Assembly: GCA_030652345.1 (NCBI GenBank)
Contig: JAUSAU010000064.1
Location: 1 to 63,610, forward strand
Source of the DNA: Coriobacteriia bacterium
GTDB taxonomy: Bacteria; Actinomycetota; Coriobacteriia; Anaerosomatales; PALSA-660
Reading direction: 5' to 3'
DNA length: 63,610 nucleotides
Part shown: one piece after another, positions 42,413 through 50,936 of the stretch
How positions within the stretch are numbered: position 1 is the stretch's first letter
How the letters are laid out: every line of letters begins with the position of its first letter
The notes under the pieces: generated by a model
Databases searched by the model: none
Told to the model about the DNA's origin: nothing
The model's input: only the letters and a program-made list of their open reading frames with translations
Translations under genes and position numbers: made by a program

Positions 42413-42888
42413 GCCCTCACCCCGCACCGCAGGACCATGCGCCGGTACGCCCCGACCTCACCGTCGTCGACGAAGCCGAACCGCTCGTAGAGGCGCTTCG
42501 CCGGATTGAACGACTCGACGTGCAGCACGACCGGCAGTCCGATCCGACCCGAACGCTCGATCACGCCCTCGATGAGAGCGCTTCCGATACCGCGGCCGCG
42601 ATACTCGGGCAGCAGCCCCATATCCATCAGCCGCAGGTCCTCACCGCGATGCTCGACGAAGATCCGCCCCACATCGACGCCATCGACAACGACGACCGAG
42701 TACTCGGCGCGCTGGTAGTGATCGCGGTAGTAGGCGAGCTGGGCCTCGGACTGGAATCGCAGGAACGCCGCCTTCTGCTCATCCGTCCACGGCACGGCGG
42801 CGAGCTCATCCGTGCGCCCGCACGCGTACACGGCGTGCAGGAACTCGACGTCGGACTCGCCCGCCGGCCTGAGGGACGGGACGCTCAC
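42409..42888 (-). CDS. GNAT-family N-acetyltransferase
   Basis: A 159-residue GNAT protein. The acetyl-CoA pyrophosphate loop is LPEYRGRGIGSALIEGVIE; conserved strands are YSVVVVDGVDVGRIFV and LPVVLHVESFNPAKRLYERF, then GFVDDGEVGAYRRMV. Substrate unknown; in this operon it could modify a surface or peptide component. GTG at 42888 overlaps the upstream TGA (42885-42887), and its own stop overlaps the next start. A tight operon with the collar proteins is certain from spacing. Confidence 0.9.
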   Translation of the reverse strand: MSVPSLRPAGESDVEFLHAVYACGRTDELAAVPWTDEQKAAFLRFQSEAQLAYYRDHYQRAEYSVVVVDGVDVGRIFVEHRGEDLRLMDMGLLPEYRGRGIGSALIEGVIERSGRIGLPVVLHVESFNPAKRLYERFGFVDDGEVGAYRRMVLRCGVRA

Positions 42889-44114
42889 ATCGCGCTCCCG
42901 TAGACATCGATCCAGCCGGTACGGGGACTGGCGACGATCGTGTCGGCGAAGGCGGAGGCCTGCGCGGTGGTGTTCTCATCCGCCACCGGCTTCATGGTGA
43001 CGCGCCCCCCGCTCGACGATGCACGGTGGATGCGCACGGATACGTCGGTGCGACCCGTCGCGAGGTCGAACTCGACCCGGCCGCGGGCGCCGGCGAGGCT
43101 GGTCGAACCAGCGGGAAGCGCCTCCCGCCCGCCCTCGACAGCGACGGCGATGAGTGCCCCGACGTCCTCGCCGAGCATCTCGAACGCGCCGCGCGAGGCG
43201 ACCGGCCAGGTGAGAGCGGTATGTGCGGTCGATCCGGGCGCTGCGACGAGCCGGTCGACGGAGAGGCCGGGCAGCAGGAGCGGCATCTTCGACGCCCGCT
43301 CGTCCGCGGCGAGCGCGCTAAGGATCTCGTCGGCCTCGTGACCGCTGGCCGCGACGAAGATCGCGTCGGCGCCGGAGGCGGCAGCGGCGCCCGCCGCGAC
43401 GGAGGCATCGCCGGCCTTCACGTGCGTCACCGATGTGCCGACCACGGTCCCGCCCGAACGCTGCAGGCCGTGCTCGAACGCACTCAGGGTGTCGAAGCCG
43501 CTCTCGTAGAGCGATGAGATGACATAGGCGCGCTTGCCGAGACCACCCGCGGCCCACGAGCCGAGCGCCCATGCGCTCTGCCAGTGGCCGAGCGAATGCG
43601 AAAGCACGCGAGGATCGGCGTCCGCTGTCGTGACGATATGCGCCCCGGGGTCGATCACGATCACGGGCACGCCGGTCTCCTCCGCGAGATCACCCAGGAG
43701 TCCTGTGCGCGTGGGATTCGCATAGACGAGCACGACATCGACCTTCTCGCGCTCGATGAGCGAGCGCGCCGCGGCGGCGGCGCTGCTCGGCGCGGAATTC
43801 GGTGCGGTACGCGCGAACACGGGGGCGTCAGCCTGCCCGCTTGCGGCGAGTCCTTTTCGCACGCCCGCGGTGATCTGGACGAGCAGGTCCGGATAGCGTG
43901 CGGACGAGGGTGCGACCACGCCCACTGCGGGCCGGAGCATGCGCGAGAAGGAGGCGAAGAGGTCACCCAGGAAGGGGGTCGAGGCAAGCGCCGCCGCACC
44001 GAGCACGATGCCCGTTCCGGCTATCGCCTGACGCCGCGTGGGGGCTCGGAAGGCCCCCGCCGGATCGGTCTGTCCACTCGAACGTGCCCCGTTGCTCGTC
44101 GGCGTGTCGGCCAC
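42885..44114 (-). CDS. Tat-exported periplasmic-binding-fold protein
   Basis: A 409-residue protein. The N-terminal RRQAIAGTGIVLGAAALAST is a Tat-type signal, preceded by a hydrophilic stretch of 25 residues. The rest has two Rossmann-like lobes of a type-1 (LivJ-like) binding protein: VGVVAPSSARYPDLLVQITAG, KVDVVLVYANPTRTGLLGDL, GLGKRAYVISSLYESGFD, GADAIFVAASGHEADEI. No permease is nearby, so it may be a receptor or scaffold rather than a transporter component. GTG at 44114 follows GAGGGGGAACG. First gene of the collar operon. Confidence 0.8.
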   Translation of the reverse strand: MADTPTSNGARSSGQTDPAGAFRAPTRRQAIAGTGIVLGAAALASTPFLGDLFASFSRMLRPAVGVVAPSSARYPDLLVQITAGVRKGLAASGQADAPVFARTAPNSAPSSAAAAARSLIEREKVDVVLVYANPTRTGLLGDLAEETGVPVIVIDPGAHIVTTADADPRVLSHSLGHWQSAWALGSWAAGGLGKRAYVISSLYESGFDTLSAFEHGLQRSGGTVVGTSVTHVKAGDASVAAGAAAASGADAIFVAASGHEADEILSALAADERASKMPLLLPGLSVDRLVAAPGSTAHTALTWPVASRGAFEMLGEDVGALIAVAVEGGREALPAGSTSLAGARGRVEFDLATGRTDVSVRIHRASSSGGRVTMKPVADENTTAQASAFADTIVASPRTGWIDVYGSAM

Positions 44115-44199
44115 CGTTCCCCCTCATCAAGAGAAGCGAGGGAGCGGCCCGCTGTCGGCGCCGCCCCGCCATCCCCATTCTGAGGGCGACACTAGCACA

Positions 44200-44874
44200 T
44201 CAGCGCGTCGCTGTGAGCGCGCCCTCCCGTGACTGGAGGAAGCGCTCGGTGAGCACGAGCGCGAGCGAGAGCGCGACCTCGCCGGCGTTGCTCGGGAAGA
44301 AGCCGACGACGCTCGTCGGGATGGCCGCCGCGACGAACATGACGACGCCCCCGGCGAGCATCCAGGCCCAGCCGGTCCGCCGCAACACGCTGACTCCGGC
44401 TACGATCAGCACGACCACCATCACCAACGCCGGGATCGGCGGGCCGGGAAATCCGCCGCCGTTCGTGTAGTAGAAGAGGTCGCCCTGTATGACGGGCTTG
44501 AACTCGAGCAGCACCACCGAGCGCACGAAGCCGAGCACGGCCATGGCGATGTAGAGCGCCCACTCGGCGATCCTCGTCCAACGGGCTCCGAGCCGGACCG
44601 CGCCCGCCCGGCGGGCGTACTCGAACGCCGTCAGGATCCAGATGGGTGTGAGCAGCGCGTGCCCGACGAACCGCGGCCACGAGAGCGCGACCAACAGGGG
44701 CCCGTCCCCGATCGTCGCGCCGAGCGCGACGATCGCGTTGTCCCAGACGAGCAGTGCGATGGGAAGCGCTACGGTGAACGCGCCGAGGGAGCGCCTGCGC
44801 GCGAACAGCACGAACGCCCACACGGCGAGTGCGGATTGGGCGAGGGCGAACCCTATGTAGGCGGCGGTCAGCAT
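44200..44874 (-). CDS. Integral membrane protein, about seven helices, unknown function
   Basis: A 224-residue protein with about seven transmembrane segments, e.g. YIGFALAQSALAVWAFVLFA, FTVALPIALLVWDNAIVALG, LLTPIWILTAFEYARRAG, ALVMVVVLIVAGVSVLRRTG. The spacing and acidic/basic loops have no recognisable transporter signature. ATG at 44874 lacks an obvious ribosome site, and GTG alternatives were not convincing. It is separated from the collar operon by 85 bases without a clear terminator. Confidence 0.68.
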   Translation of the reverse strand: MLTAAYIGFALAQSALAVWAFVLFARRRSLGAFTVALPIALLVWDNAIVALGATIGDGPLLVALSWPRFVGHALLTPIWILTAFEYARRAGAVRLGARWTRIAEWALYIAMAVLGFVRSVVLLEFKPVIQGDLFYYTNGGGFPGPPIPALVMVVVLIVAGVSVLRRTGWAWMLAGGVVMFVAAAIPTSVVGFFPSNAGEVALSLALVLTERFLQSREGALTATR

Positions 44875-44920
44875 CGTGTGTGCGTTTGTATCACAAATGC
44901 AGCGCCGATTAGTCGGCCGC

Positions 44921-46468
44921 CTATCTGACCCAGACCGTCACCAGCGGGTCCTTCAAATCGACGGTCTTGTCGAGGCGCCAGTCGATCTGCGTGCTCATGT
45001 ACTCGTAGACCGGGCCCTTCTCCCATTTCGGTGAGACGACCACGATCCTGTCCCGTCCACGGAGCTGGTCGGCGAGTTCGATCTCGTCGGTCGAGCCCCA
45101 CTTCGACAGGCGCGCGCGGCCGTCCGCGGAGTCGACCCGTCGGACCCATGTCATGTCCAGCGCATCGCTTCTGCCGAGGATGTCGGCATAGGTGACGAGC
45201 TGCAGTCCGCCCTCGTACGTCTCCGCGATGACGGCCGTCCCGCGCTGATCGAGGACGTAGGTCGTCGCGTCCCGCCAGTACCCCTTCGACTCGCTCGCGA
45301 AGGATGCCGGCAGGGCCAGGATGCTGAACGCGACCACGGCGCCCAGGAGCGCGACGGTGACGCGACGCGGGAAGCGCACGCCTCCCCTCGCGACGAGCAG
45401 GCATGCCGCGGGTAGCGCGACGAGCGTGTTGCGGTAGGTGGCGACCATCGTGATGTGCTTGGAGATCACCACGCCGATGATCACCGGGATGATACTCACG
45501 GCGAAGAGCGTCCACGTGCCGTCGCCCTCCTCGACCCCGTCGACGCAGCCGAGGCCGCAGTCATCCCGGGTCCGCTTCAGATGGAAGGGCATCCCGAGCA
45601 GGAGCAGCGAGGCGAACAGGATGCTGGGCACTGTCTCGCTGGTCGGCGCGAGCCGCATCAGTCGTTCGACCGAGTCGGTGACGATCTCATCGACGGGCTG
45701 CCCCCACCAGGTGCCCGCGGACGATGCCGCGAGGACCTTGCCCACCTGCGTGGGCAGGGCGAGCACCCACGGCAGGAAGAGCAGCCCCGCGACTCCGTAC
45801 GAGAGGATGGTGAGGCGACCGACCCGCCTCCGGACCCGTGGGATGGCGATGATCGGCACGAGGAAGAGCGCTGCGACCATGTAGCCGTAGACATGCGTGT
45901 ACGCGACCGCCGCGAGCGCGACGCCGAACAGCGCCGCCCGGCCCCGTCCCGGCTTCTCGAGCAGAGCGACGAACGCGAGGACCGAGACCGCCGAGAGCAG
46001 CATGAGCAGCGAGTACATACGCGCTTCCCGCGCGTACTCGATAGACAGCGGAGAGACCGCGAACAGAGCCGCCGCCCACAGGCCGACCTCGCGGCTGAAC
46101 ATCCGCTTCCCGAGCAGATAGACGACGCCGACTGTCAGCACCGACGCGATGACGGGCAGCACGCGCATGGCCGCCTCGGACCGCCCGAGGAGCGGCGTCA
46201 CGAGCGCCTGCAGGACGAAGTAGAGGGGCGGGTTCGTGTCCGCCGCCGTCCCGGCGATGGCCTGCCAGACGCCGTTCGACGTCACCGAGACCGTGAAGAG
46301 TTCATCCAACCACAGGTTCTGATGCCCGAGCTGCCAGACACGCAGCACCGCGGCGATGACCATGAGCCCGATCGGAGCAAGGACACCCAGGGCCAGCGGA
46401 AACGAGCGCTCGCTCCCGCGGCCGGTCGGACCAAGCGGGCGATTGCCCGCGTCAGTCGTGACCATCAT
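44921..46468 (-). CDS. Family-39-type membrane glycosyltransferase
   Basis: A 515-residue protein with about 11 transmembrane helices. The N-terminal loop after helix 1 holds the acidic motif LGHQNLWLDELFTVSV that in ArnT/PMT enzymes binds the polyprenyl-phosphate sugar donor, followed by DTNPPLYFVLQAL, typical of the family. The C-terminal soluble region (YEGGLQLVTYADILGRSDAL) would lie outside the cytoplasm. It should transfer a sugar to a lipid or protein acceptor. ATG 46468 or 46465; I use 46468 with GGGGGTG upstream. It diverges from the response-regulator gene across 244 bases. Confidence 0.87.
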   Translation of the reverse strand: MMVTTDAGNRPLGPTGRGSERSFPLALGVLAPIGLMVIAAVLRVWQLGHQNLWLDELFTVSVTSNGVWQAIAGTAADTNPPLYFVLQALVTPLLGRSEAAMRVLPVIASVLTVGVVYLLGKRMFSREVGLWAAALFAVSPLSIEYAREARMYSLLMLLSAVSVLAFVALLEKPGRGRAALFGVALAAVAYTHVYGYMVAALFLVPIIAIPRVRRRVGRLTILSYGVAGLLFLPWVLALPTQVGKVLAASSAGTWWGQPVDEIVTDSVERLMRLAPTSETVPSILFASLLLLGMPFHLKRTRDDCGLGCVDGVEEGDGTWTLFAVSIIPVIIGVVISKHITMVATYRNTLVALPAACLLVARGGVRFPRRVTVALLGAVVAFSILALPASFASESKGYWRDATTYVLDQRGTAVIAETYEGGLQLVTYADILGRSDALDMTWVRRVDSADGRARLSKWGSTDEIELADQLRGRDRIVVVSPKWEKGPVYEYMSTQIDWRLDKTVDLKDPLVTVWVR

Positions 46469-46712
46469 GACACCCCCATACACGACGCTCCCGTGCTCCG
46501 GCGCACCATCGATACAGGCGCTTGGCACGCTCCCGTCGCCTACTATGCCCCTACCGGGCGTCGGGCGACAGGGCATTCCGCGACACCGAACTACCGCACG
46601 ACACCCCGTCGCTCCATAATCGGTACCGGACGACGGCTGAGGACAGGCACGCGGTTCGCTCGCTCATCGCGGGTAGAACCTTGAGCAGGCGGAAGCGGAA
46701 CCGGGAGTCCAC

Positions 46713-47399
46713 ATGGCGGTACAGCGCATCGTCGCGGTCGACGACGAGGAGTCGATCCTCAAGGTCGTGCGCTACGCGCTCGAACAGGAGGGCTACGAGG
46801 TCCACACCGCCGGCGACGCGGCCGGCGGGGCCTTTCTGGTCGGCGAAGTCCACCCCGACCTGCTCATCCTCGACGTCATGCTCCCGGGCAAGAGCGGCCT
46901 CGACCTAGCCCGCGAGATCCGGCTGACTTCGAACGTGCCGATCATCATCCTGTCGGCGCGCGGTGACGAGGTCGACCGGATACTGGGCCTCGAGTTCGGC
47001 GCCGACGACTATGTGACGAAGCCGTTCTCCCCCCGCGAGCTGGTGAGCCGCGTCAAGGCGATCCTGCGCCGGGCGGGGCAGGGCGCCAACGACCGCTCGC
47101 GCATCGTCCTGGGCGACCTGGTCGTGGACCTCGAGTCGCATCAAGTGTCGATGCGCGGCGAACCGGTGCACGTCACGACGTCGGAGTTCGGGATCCTGCA
47201 GCTGCTCGCGCCGCACCCGGGGCGCGCCTATTCGCGCGTGGAGATACTGCGCGCGCTGTGGGACGAGTCGCCTGTCGGCGACGAACGCGCCATCGACGTC
47301 CACATCCACAACATGCGGGAGAAGCTCGAGACGGATCCCAAGAACCCCGAGTATCTTCTGACGGTGCGCGGCTGCGGCTACCGGCTGAGAGAAGCGTAG
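46713..47399 (+). CDS. OmpR/PhoB-family response regulator
   Basis: A 228-residue regulator. The receiver has the acidic pair in VAVDDEESILKVVRYALEQE, phospho-acceptor Asp 54 (LLILDVMLPGKSGLD) and the Lys in DDYVTKPFSPREL. The C-terminal winged helix ends RAIDVHIHNMREKLETDPKNPEYLLTVRGCGYRL. Followed three bases later by its sensor kinase. It is a close paralogue of the regulator at 52571-53257, identical over long stretches of the receiver. Probable target: the 21-bp elements at 49185, 51598 and 59065. ATG 46713 follows GGGAG. Confidence 0.95.
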   Translation: MAVQRIVAVDDEESILKVVRYALEQEGYEVHTAGDAAGGAFLVGEVHPDLLILDVMLPGKSGLDLAREIRLTSNVPIIILSARGDEVDRILGLEFGADDYVTKPFSPRELVSRVKAILRRAGQGANDRSRIVLGDLVVDLESHQVSMRGEPVHVTTSEFGILQLLAPHPGRAYSRVEILRALWDESPVGDERAIDVHIHNMREKLETDPKNPEYLLTVRGCGYRLREA

Positions 47400-47402
47400 C
47401 CG

Positions 47403-49181
47403 GTGGCCGGGCTCAGGAGGCCCTCCGTCCGCCTGTGGCAGACAGAGCTCTTCGTCATCGTGATCGTGGTGGCCATCCTCATCCTGTCGGTGTCACTCTC
47501 ACAGGGGCTTCAGCAGACCCTCAAGCGGCTCGGCGAATCGGACCGTCTCAGTGACGCCTCCGCGCTGGCATCGCAGCTCAGTGCCGAGTTCCCGCTCACG
47601 GTCGAGAGCCGCGCCCGCATCCGGACGCAGATCCGTCACCACCGCGAGATCTATGGCGACGAAGTCTGGGTCTTCGGCGTGGACGGCTCGGTCATCGACT
47701 CGGCGCACACGGGAGGGCCCCCGGCGAACGTGCTCGAAGAGGCGCGCATCCAGGGACTCGCCGATTCGCCGCCGTACTCACAGATGACGCTCAAGCCCGG
47801 CGGCTATGTCGTCGCGGGGAAGGCGATCTACGAGCGCAACGGCCGCAGGGCCGCCAGTGTCGTCATCGCCGGACCCGTCACCCAGTCGCTCGCGGTGCTC
47901 GACTCGGTGCGCGATCAGCTGTGGAACACCTTCTGGATCGCGCTGATCGTCTCGGGCCTCCTGGGACTCGGCTTCGCGGAGTTCATCGGCCGGCGCGTGC
48001 GGCAGATGTCGAAGGCCGCAGCGGCCATCGCGGGCGGCGACTTCGACCAGCAGCTGCCCACCGGCCTCATTCCCGACGAGATCTACGAGCTCGCCGAGTC
48101 GTACAACCGCATGGCCATCACGCTGGGCGAGGCGTTCTCGACGCTCCACGAACGCGAACAGGAGATCGCCGCGGTCGTCGAGTCCATGGGCGAGGGGGTG
48201 GTCGCCTTCGATTCCGCGGGCATGATCCGCGTCATCAACCCGGAGGCGATCCTTCTGCTGGGGCTGGAAGGCGAGCCGATGGACATGGCGTCGCGCCATC
48301 TGACCGACCTCACGGCGGATCCGGCGATCCTCGACCTCGTGGACCGGGGGCTCGCCGGCCCGGTCGTCTCCGACATCGTCACGCTCGAGGACCGGACCGT
48401 GCTCCTGCACAGCACGCCGATCGTCTCGACCGAAGGTACCGTCGAGGGCGCCGTCCTGCTCATGAGCGACATCACGGAGCAGAAGCGCCTCGAGGAGGCC
48501 CAGCGGCGCTTCGTCGCCAACGCCAGCCACGAGATGCGCACGCCGATCTCGGCGCTCAAAGGGCTGCTCGAGCTGCTCACCGGGGGCGCGAAGGACGATC
48601 CGGACGTCCGCGACGACTTCCTGCGCACCATGACGCTCGAGGTCGACCGCCTCGGTCGTCTCGTCGCCGACCTCCTCACGCTCGCGCAACTCGAGGCCGG
48701 CAACCTGATCCTGCATCGCGAGCCGGTCCCGGTCGCCGGCCTTCTCGACGAAGTGGCGACGGTGATGCGGCCGCTCGCCGACCGGTCGAGCGTGGCGCTC
48801 GTCGTCGAAGCGCCCGACGACGGCATCGAGGCGCTGTGCGACCGCGACCGCGTCATGCAGGTGCTGCTCGGCTTCGTCGACAACGCGCTCAAACACTCGT
48901 CGAGCGGCACCGTGGTGACGCTTCGGGGAGCCGTCGACGGCTCGGTCGTCTCGCTCGAGGTGCAGGACCAGGGCATCGGGATCGACCCGGAGTCGGTCCC
49001 CCGCCTCTTCGACCGCTTCTTCCGCGTCGACGAATCGCGCGCGACCCCGCGTGGCACGGGCCTGGGCCTCTCGATCGCGAAGGAGATCGTCGAGGCGCAC
49101 GACAGCACGATCGCTGTCCGATCGCGCCTCGGTGCGGGCGCCACGTTCTCGTTCGACCTGCCCCTGGCGAAGCGTAGCTAG
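47403..49181 (+). CDS. PhoR-type sensor histidine kinase
   Basis: A 592-residue membrane kinase. One transmembrane helix (LFVIVIVVAILILSVSLSQG) and an extracytoplasmic sensor of about 140 residues are followed by a second helix (FWIALIVSGLLGLGFAEFIG), HAMP (RRVRQMSKAAAAIAGGDFDQ), a PAS domain (VVESMGEGVVAFDSAGMIRVINPEAI), HisKA with His 376 (VANASHEMRTPISAL), and HATPase_c with N box DNALKH and G boxes DQGIGID and GTGLGLSIAKE. GTG at 47403 is three bases after the regulator stop. It may serve both paralogous regulators, since none lies beside the second. Confidence 0.95.
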   Translation: MAGLRRPSVRLWQTELFVIVIVVAILILSVSLSQGLQQTLKRLGESDRLSDASALASQLSAEFPLTVESRARIRTQIRHHREIYGDEVWVFGVDGSVIDSAHTGGPPANVLEEARIQGLADSPPYSQMTLKPGGYVVAGKAIYERNGRRAASVVIAGPVTQSLAVLDSVRDQLWNTFWIALIVSGLLGLGFAEFIGRRVRQMSKAAAAIAGGDFDQQLPTGLIPDEIYELAESYNRMAITLGEAFSTLHEREQEIAAVVESMGEGVVAFDSAGMIRVINPEAILLLGLEGEPMDMASRHLTDLTADPAILDLVDRGLAGPVVSDIVTLEDRTVLLHSTPIVSTEGTVEGAVLLMSDITEQKRLEEAQRRFVANASHEMRTPISALKGLLELLTGGAKDDPDVRDDFLRTMTLEVDRLGRLVADLLTLAQLEAGNLILHREPVPVAGLLDEVATVMRPLADRSSVALVVEAPDDGIEALCDRDRVMQVLLGFVDNALKHSSSGTVVTLRGAVDGSVVSLEVQDQGIGIDPESVPRLFDRFFRVDESRATPRGTGLGLSIAKEIVEAHDSTIAVRSRLGAGATFSFDLPLAKRS

Positions 49182-49184
49182 CAC

Positions 49185-49207
49185 AACCCTAACGTGACGC
49201 GAACCTG
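49185..49207 (+). promoter_or_regulatory. Tandem 11-bp operator and promoter (copy 1)
   Basis: ACCCTAACGTG (49186-49196) and ACGCGAACCTG (49197-49207) are adjacent direct repeats with 8 of 11 positions equal, the form of an OmpR/PhoB-family binding site. A -10-like TAGACT (49226-49231) is 18 bases further on, so an activator here would overlap the -35 region. The ATG of the next gene is at 49296. The core recurs at 51598 and 59065 (minus strand). Confidence 0.62.
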
Positions 49208-49295
49208 CGCTTCATCATCCGTGCGTAGACTCATCGGTATGGACACCGAGCCGAGGGCCGCCTCCCGGGGCCGCCTCGAGCAAGGGGGGACGACG

Positions 49296-49775
49296 ATGAG
49301 TGACGACAGGCCCGATCCCGGGGCTGAGACGGAGACCGAACAGCTCGAGCGCCTGGTCGCCAGAGCGCTCGTCGCGTCCGGCGGCGCGTTCTGGATGATC
49401 GCGGCGTTCGCCGGTCCGTACGTCTACCGCAACATGAGCCTGACCGACTCGATCCGGACGGCGACCTGGCCGTTCCTGACGGCGGCCGTGATCCTCGCGA
49501 TCGGATGGCGCTATCAGCGCCTGGCGGCCGTCCTTCTCTTCGGCGCGTCCGCCGCGGTGCTCGTTCGCGGGACGCTCTACGGCTGGGAACCCGGCGTCTG
49601 GATGATCATGACCTGCGTCCTCATCGCTCCCATGGTGATCGCCGGGATCCTGTTCCTGCTCGCCGCGCGCGCCGAGGACCGCCGATCGACCGCCGCCGAG
49701 CAGGAGCATGCCATCGACGCGCGCTCGTTCCGCGGGCACGCGGTCCCGGGCGCGCACGCGAGCTCGCGCGGCTGA
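49296..49775 (+). CDS. Four-helix membrane protein, paralogue of 50937-51506
   Basis: A 159-residue membrane protein. Helices: LVARALVASGGAFWMIAAFA, ATWPFLTAAVILAIGWRY, LAAVLLFGASAAVLVRGTL and WMIMTCVLIAPMVIAGILFL. The motif VARA-V--GGAFW--AAFAG and GW-Y-R-A-V-L are shared with the protein at 50937-51506, so both belong to one unrecognised family. A hydrophilic C terminus follows (RSTAAEQEHAIDARSFRG). ATG 49296 has GGGGGG upstream. The direct-repeat operator lies 90 bases before the start. Position between a two-component system and a cytochrome b gene suggests a respiratory role. Confidence 0.7.
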   Translation: MSDDRPDPGAETETEQLERLVARALVASGGAFWMIAAFAGPYVYRNMSLTDSIRTATWPFLTAAVILAIGWRYQRLAAVLLFGASAAVLVRGTLYGWEPGVWMIMTCVLIAPMVIAGILFLLAARAEDRRSTAAEQEHAIDARSFRGHAVPGAHASSRG

Positions 49776-49878
49776 CACGCGTGCGCCCGCGCGCACGGTC
49801 CGGCCCCTGTGCATCACGCCGTCCCGACGGTATCCTCGGCCGTGAGGATCACCGGGAGCGACGAAGGCGGGTGCGCCG

Positions 49879-50841
49879 ATGAGCGACGAGGCCGAGGGGA
49901 CCGACACGCCGCGTTCGCCGTGGCCGAGTCTCGGTGAGCTCGCGATCGCCGCGCTCGCGCTCCAGGCAGTCACCGGCGCCGTGATGGCCTTCGCCTACCA
50001 GCCGACGCCGGACCACGCGTATGCGAGCACGTACGCCATCGTCCACCTGATGAACTACGGCTGGCTGGTGCGCACCATCCACTCCTGGGGGGCGTTCGTG
50101 CTCACGGCGATCGTCGCCGCGCACGCTTTTCGCGCCTTTCTCGCCGCCGCGCACAAGCACCCGGGAGAGCGCACCTGGGTCCTGGGAGCGCTCTCCGGGC
50201 TGACCGCGGTCGCGCTCGGGTTCGCCGGGCGCCTGCTGCCCTGGGACCAGACCGCCTACTGGAGCACCGAGGAGGCCCTCTCCCTGCTCAGGCAGCTTCC
50301 CTACGCCGGAGGGACGATCGCCCGCGCGCTGATCGGGGGCGATGCGCTCGGGGCGACGACGCTGACGCGCTTCCATGCGGCCCACGTCACGCTGCTGCCG
50401 GCCGCACTCGCAGGGCTGCTCGTCGCGCACGTATGGTCCGCGCGCTCGACGCGTCGATCTGCGGACGCGATTCCGACTGCCACCGTCGCCCGCCGTGCGG
50501 CGATGCTGCGGGCGGCGACCGCGACGGCCTCGCTGCTGTGCCTCTACGCCGTCCTGGCGATCGTGCGGCCGGTGCCGCTCGAGCTCGTCGCCGACCCGGC
50601 TGTGGCTCCAGCGCAGACCGGTCCGGCCCTGCCGTTCCTCCTGCAGTACGGCCTGGGCCGCTACCTGCCGGATGCCGTCGCCGCCACCGTGCCCGTGGCG
50701 CTTGTCGCGCTGTTCATCGCGGTACCGTTCATCGACCGCGGCCCGTCGCGCGCTCCGCGGGACCGCATCGCCGCGATCGCCATCGGGTCGGTCGGGGCTG
50801 CGGCCGTCATCGCGTTCGTCGTGCTCGGAGCGCTTCGCTGA
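49879..50841 (+). CDS. Cytochrome b6-type membrane protein
   Basis: A 320-residue protein resembling the N-terminal half of cytochrome b/b6. Helix pairs carry histidines for two hemes: VRTIHSWGAF and AIVAAHAFRAF, then RFHAAHVTLLPAALAGLLVAHVW; GRLLPWDQTAYW is a strong family motif between helices. The C-terminal 110 residues add three more helices, including LLCLYAVLAIVRPVPLELVA, which resembles the start of a fused subunit-IV-like part. No Rieske protein or cytochrome c1 gene accompanies it. ATG 49879 follows AAGGCGGG. It converges with the multiheme operon, separated by a terminator. Confidence 0.85.
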   Translation: MSDEAEGTDTPRSPWPSLGELAIAALALQAVTGAVMAFAYQPTPDHAYASTYAIVHLMNYGWLVRTIHSWGAFVLTAIVAAHAFRAFLAAAHKHPGERTWVLGALSGLTAVALGFAGRLLPWDQTAYWSTEEALSLLRQLPYAGGTIARALIGGDALGATTLTRFHAAHVTLLPAALAGLLVAHVWSARSTRRSADAIPTATVARRAAMLRAATATASLLCLYAVLAIVRPVPLELVADPAVAPAQTGPALPFLLQYGLGRYLPDAVAATVPVALVALFIAVPFIDRGPSRAPRDRIAAIAIGSVGAAAVIAFVVLGALR

Positions 50842-50885
50842 TCTTCGCGCTGCACGCTCGTCCGGCTGACCCGCCATGGCACGCA

Positions 50886-50913
50886 GCGAGGGCCGGCGTC
50901 TGCCGGCCCTCGC
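50886..50913. terminator. Bidirectional terminator hairpin
   Basis: GCGAGGGCCGGC (50886-50897) pairs exactly with 50902-50913 around GTCT, between the convergent cytochrome b and 50937 genes. Confidence 0.8.
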
Positions 50914-50936
50914 GGGAGATCGTATGTCGGTGACGC

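Noticed and set aside
40549..44114. Tail-collar genes considered as prophage remnant
   Set aside because: No integrase, capsid, portal, terminase, tail-tube or attachment-site repeats; composition and spacing equal the surroundings.
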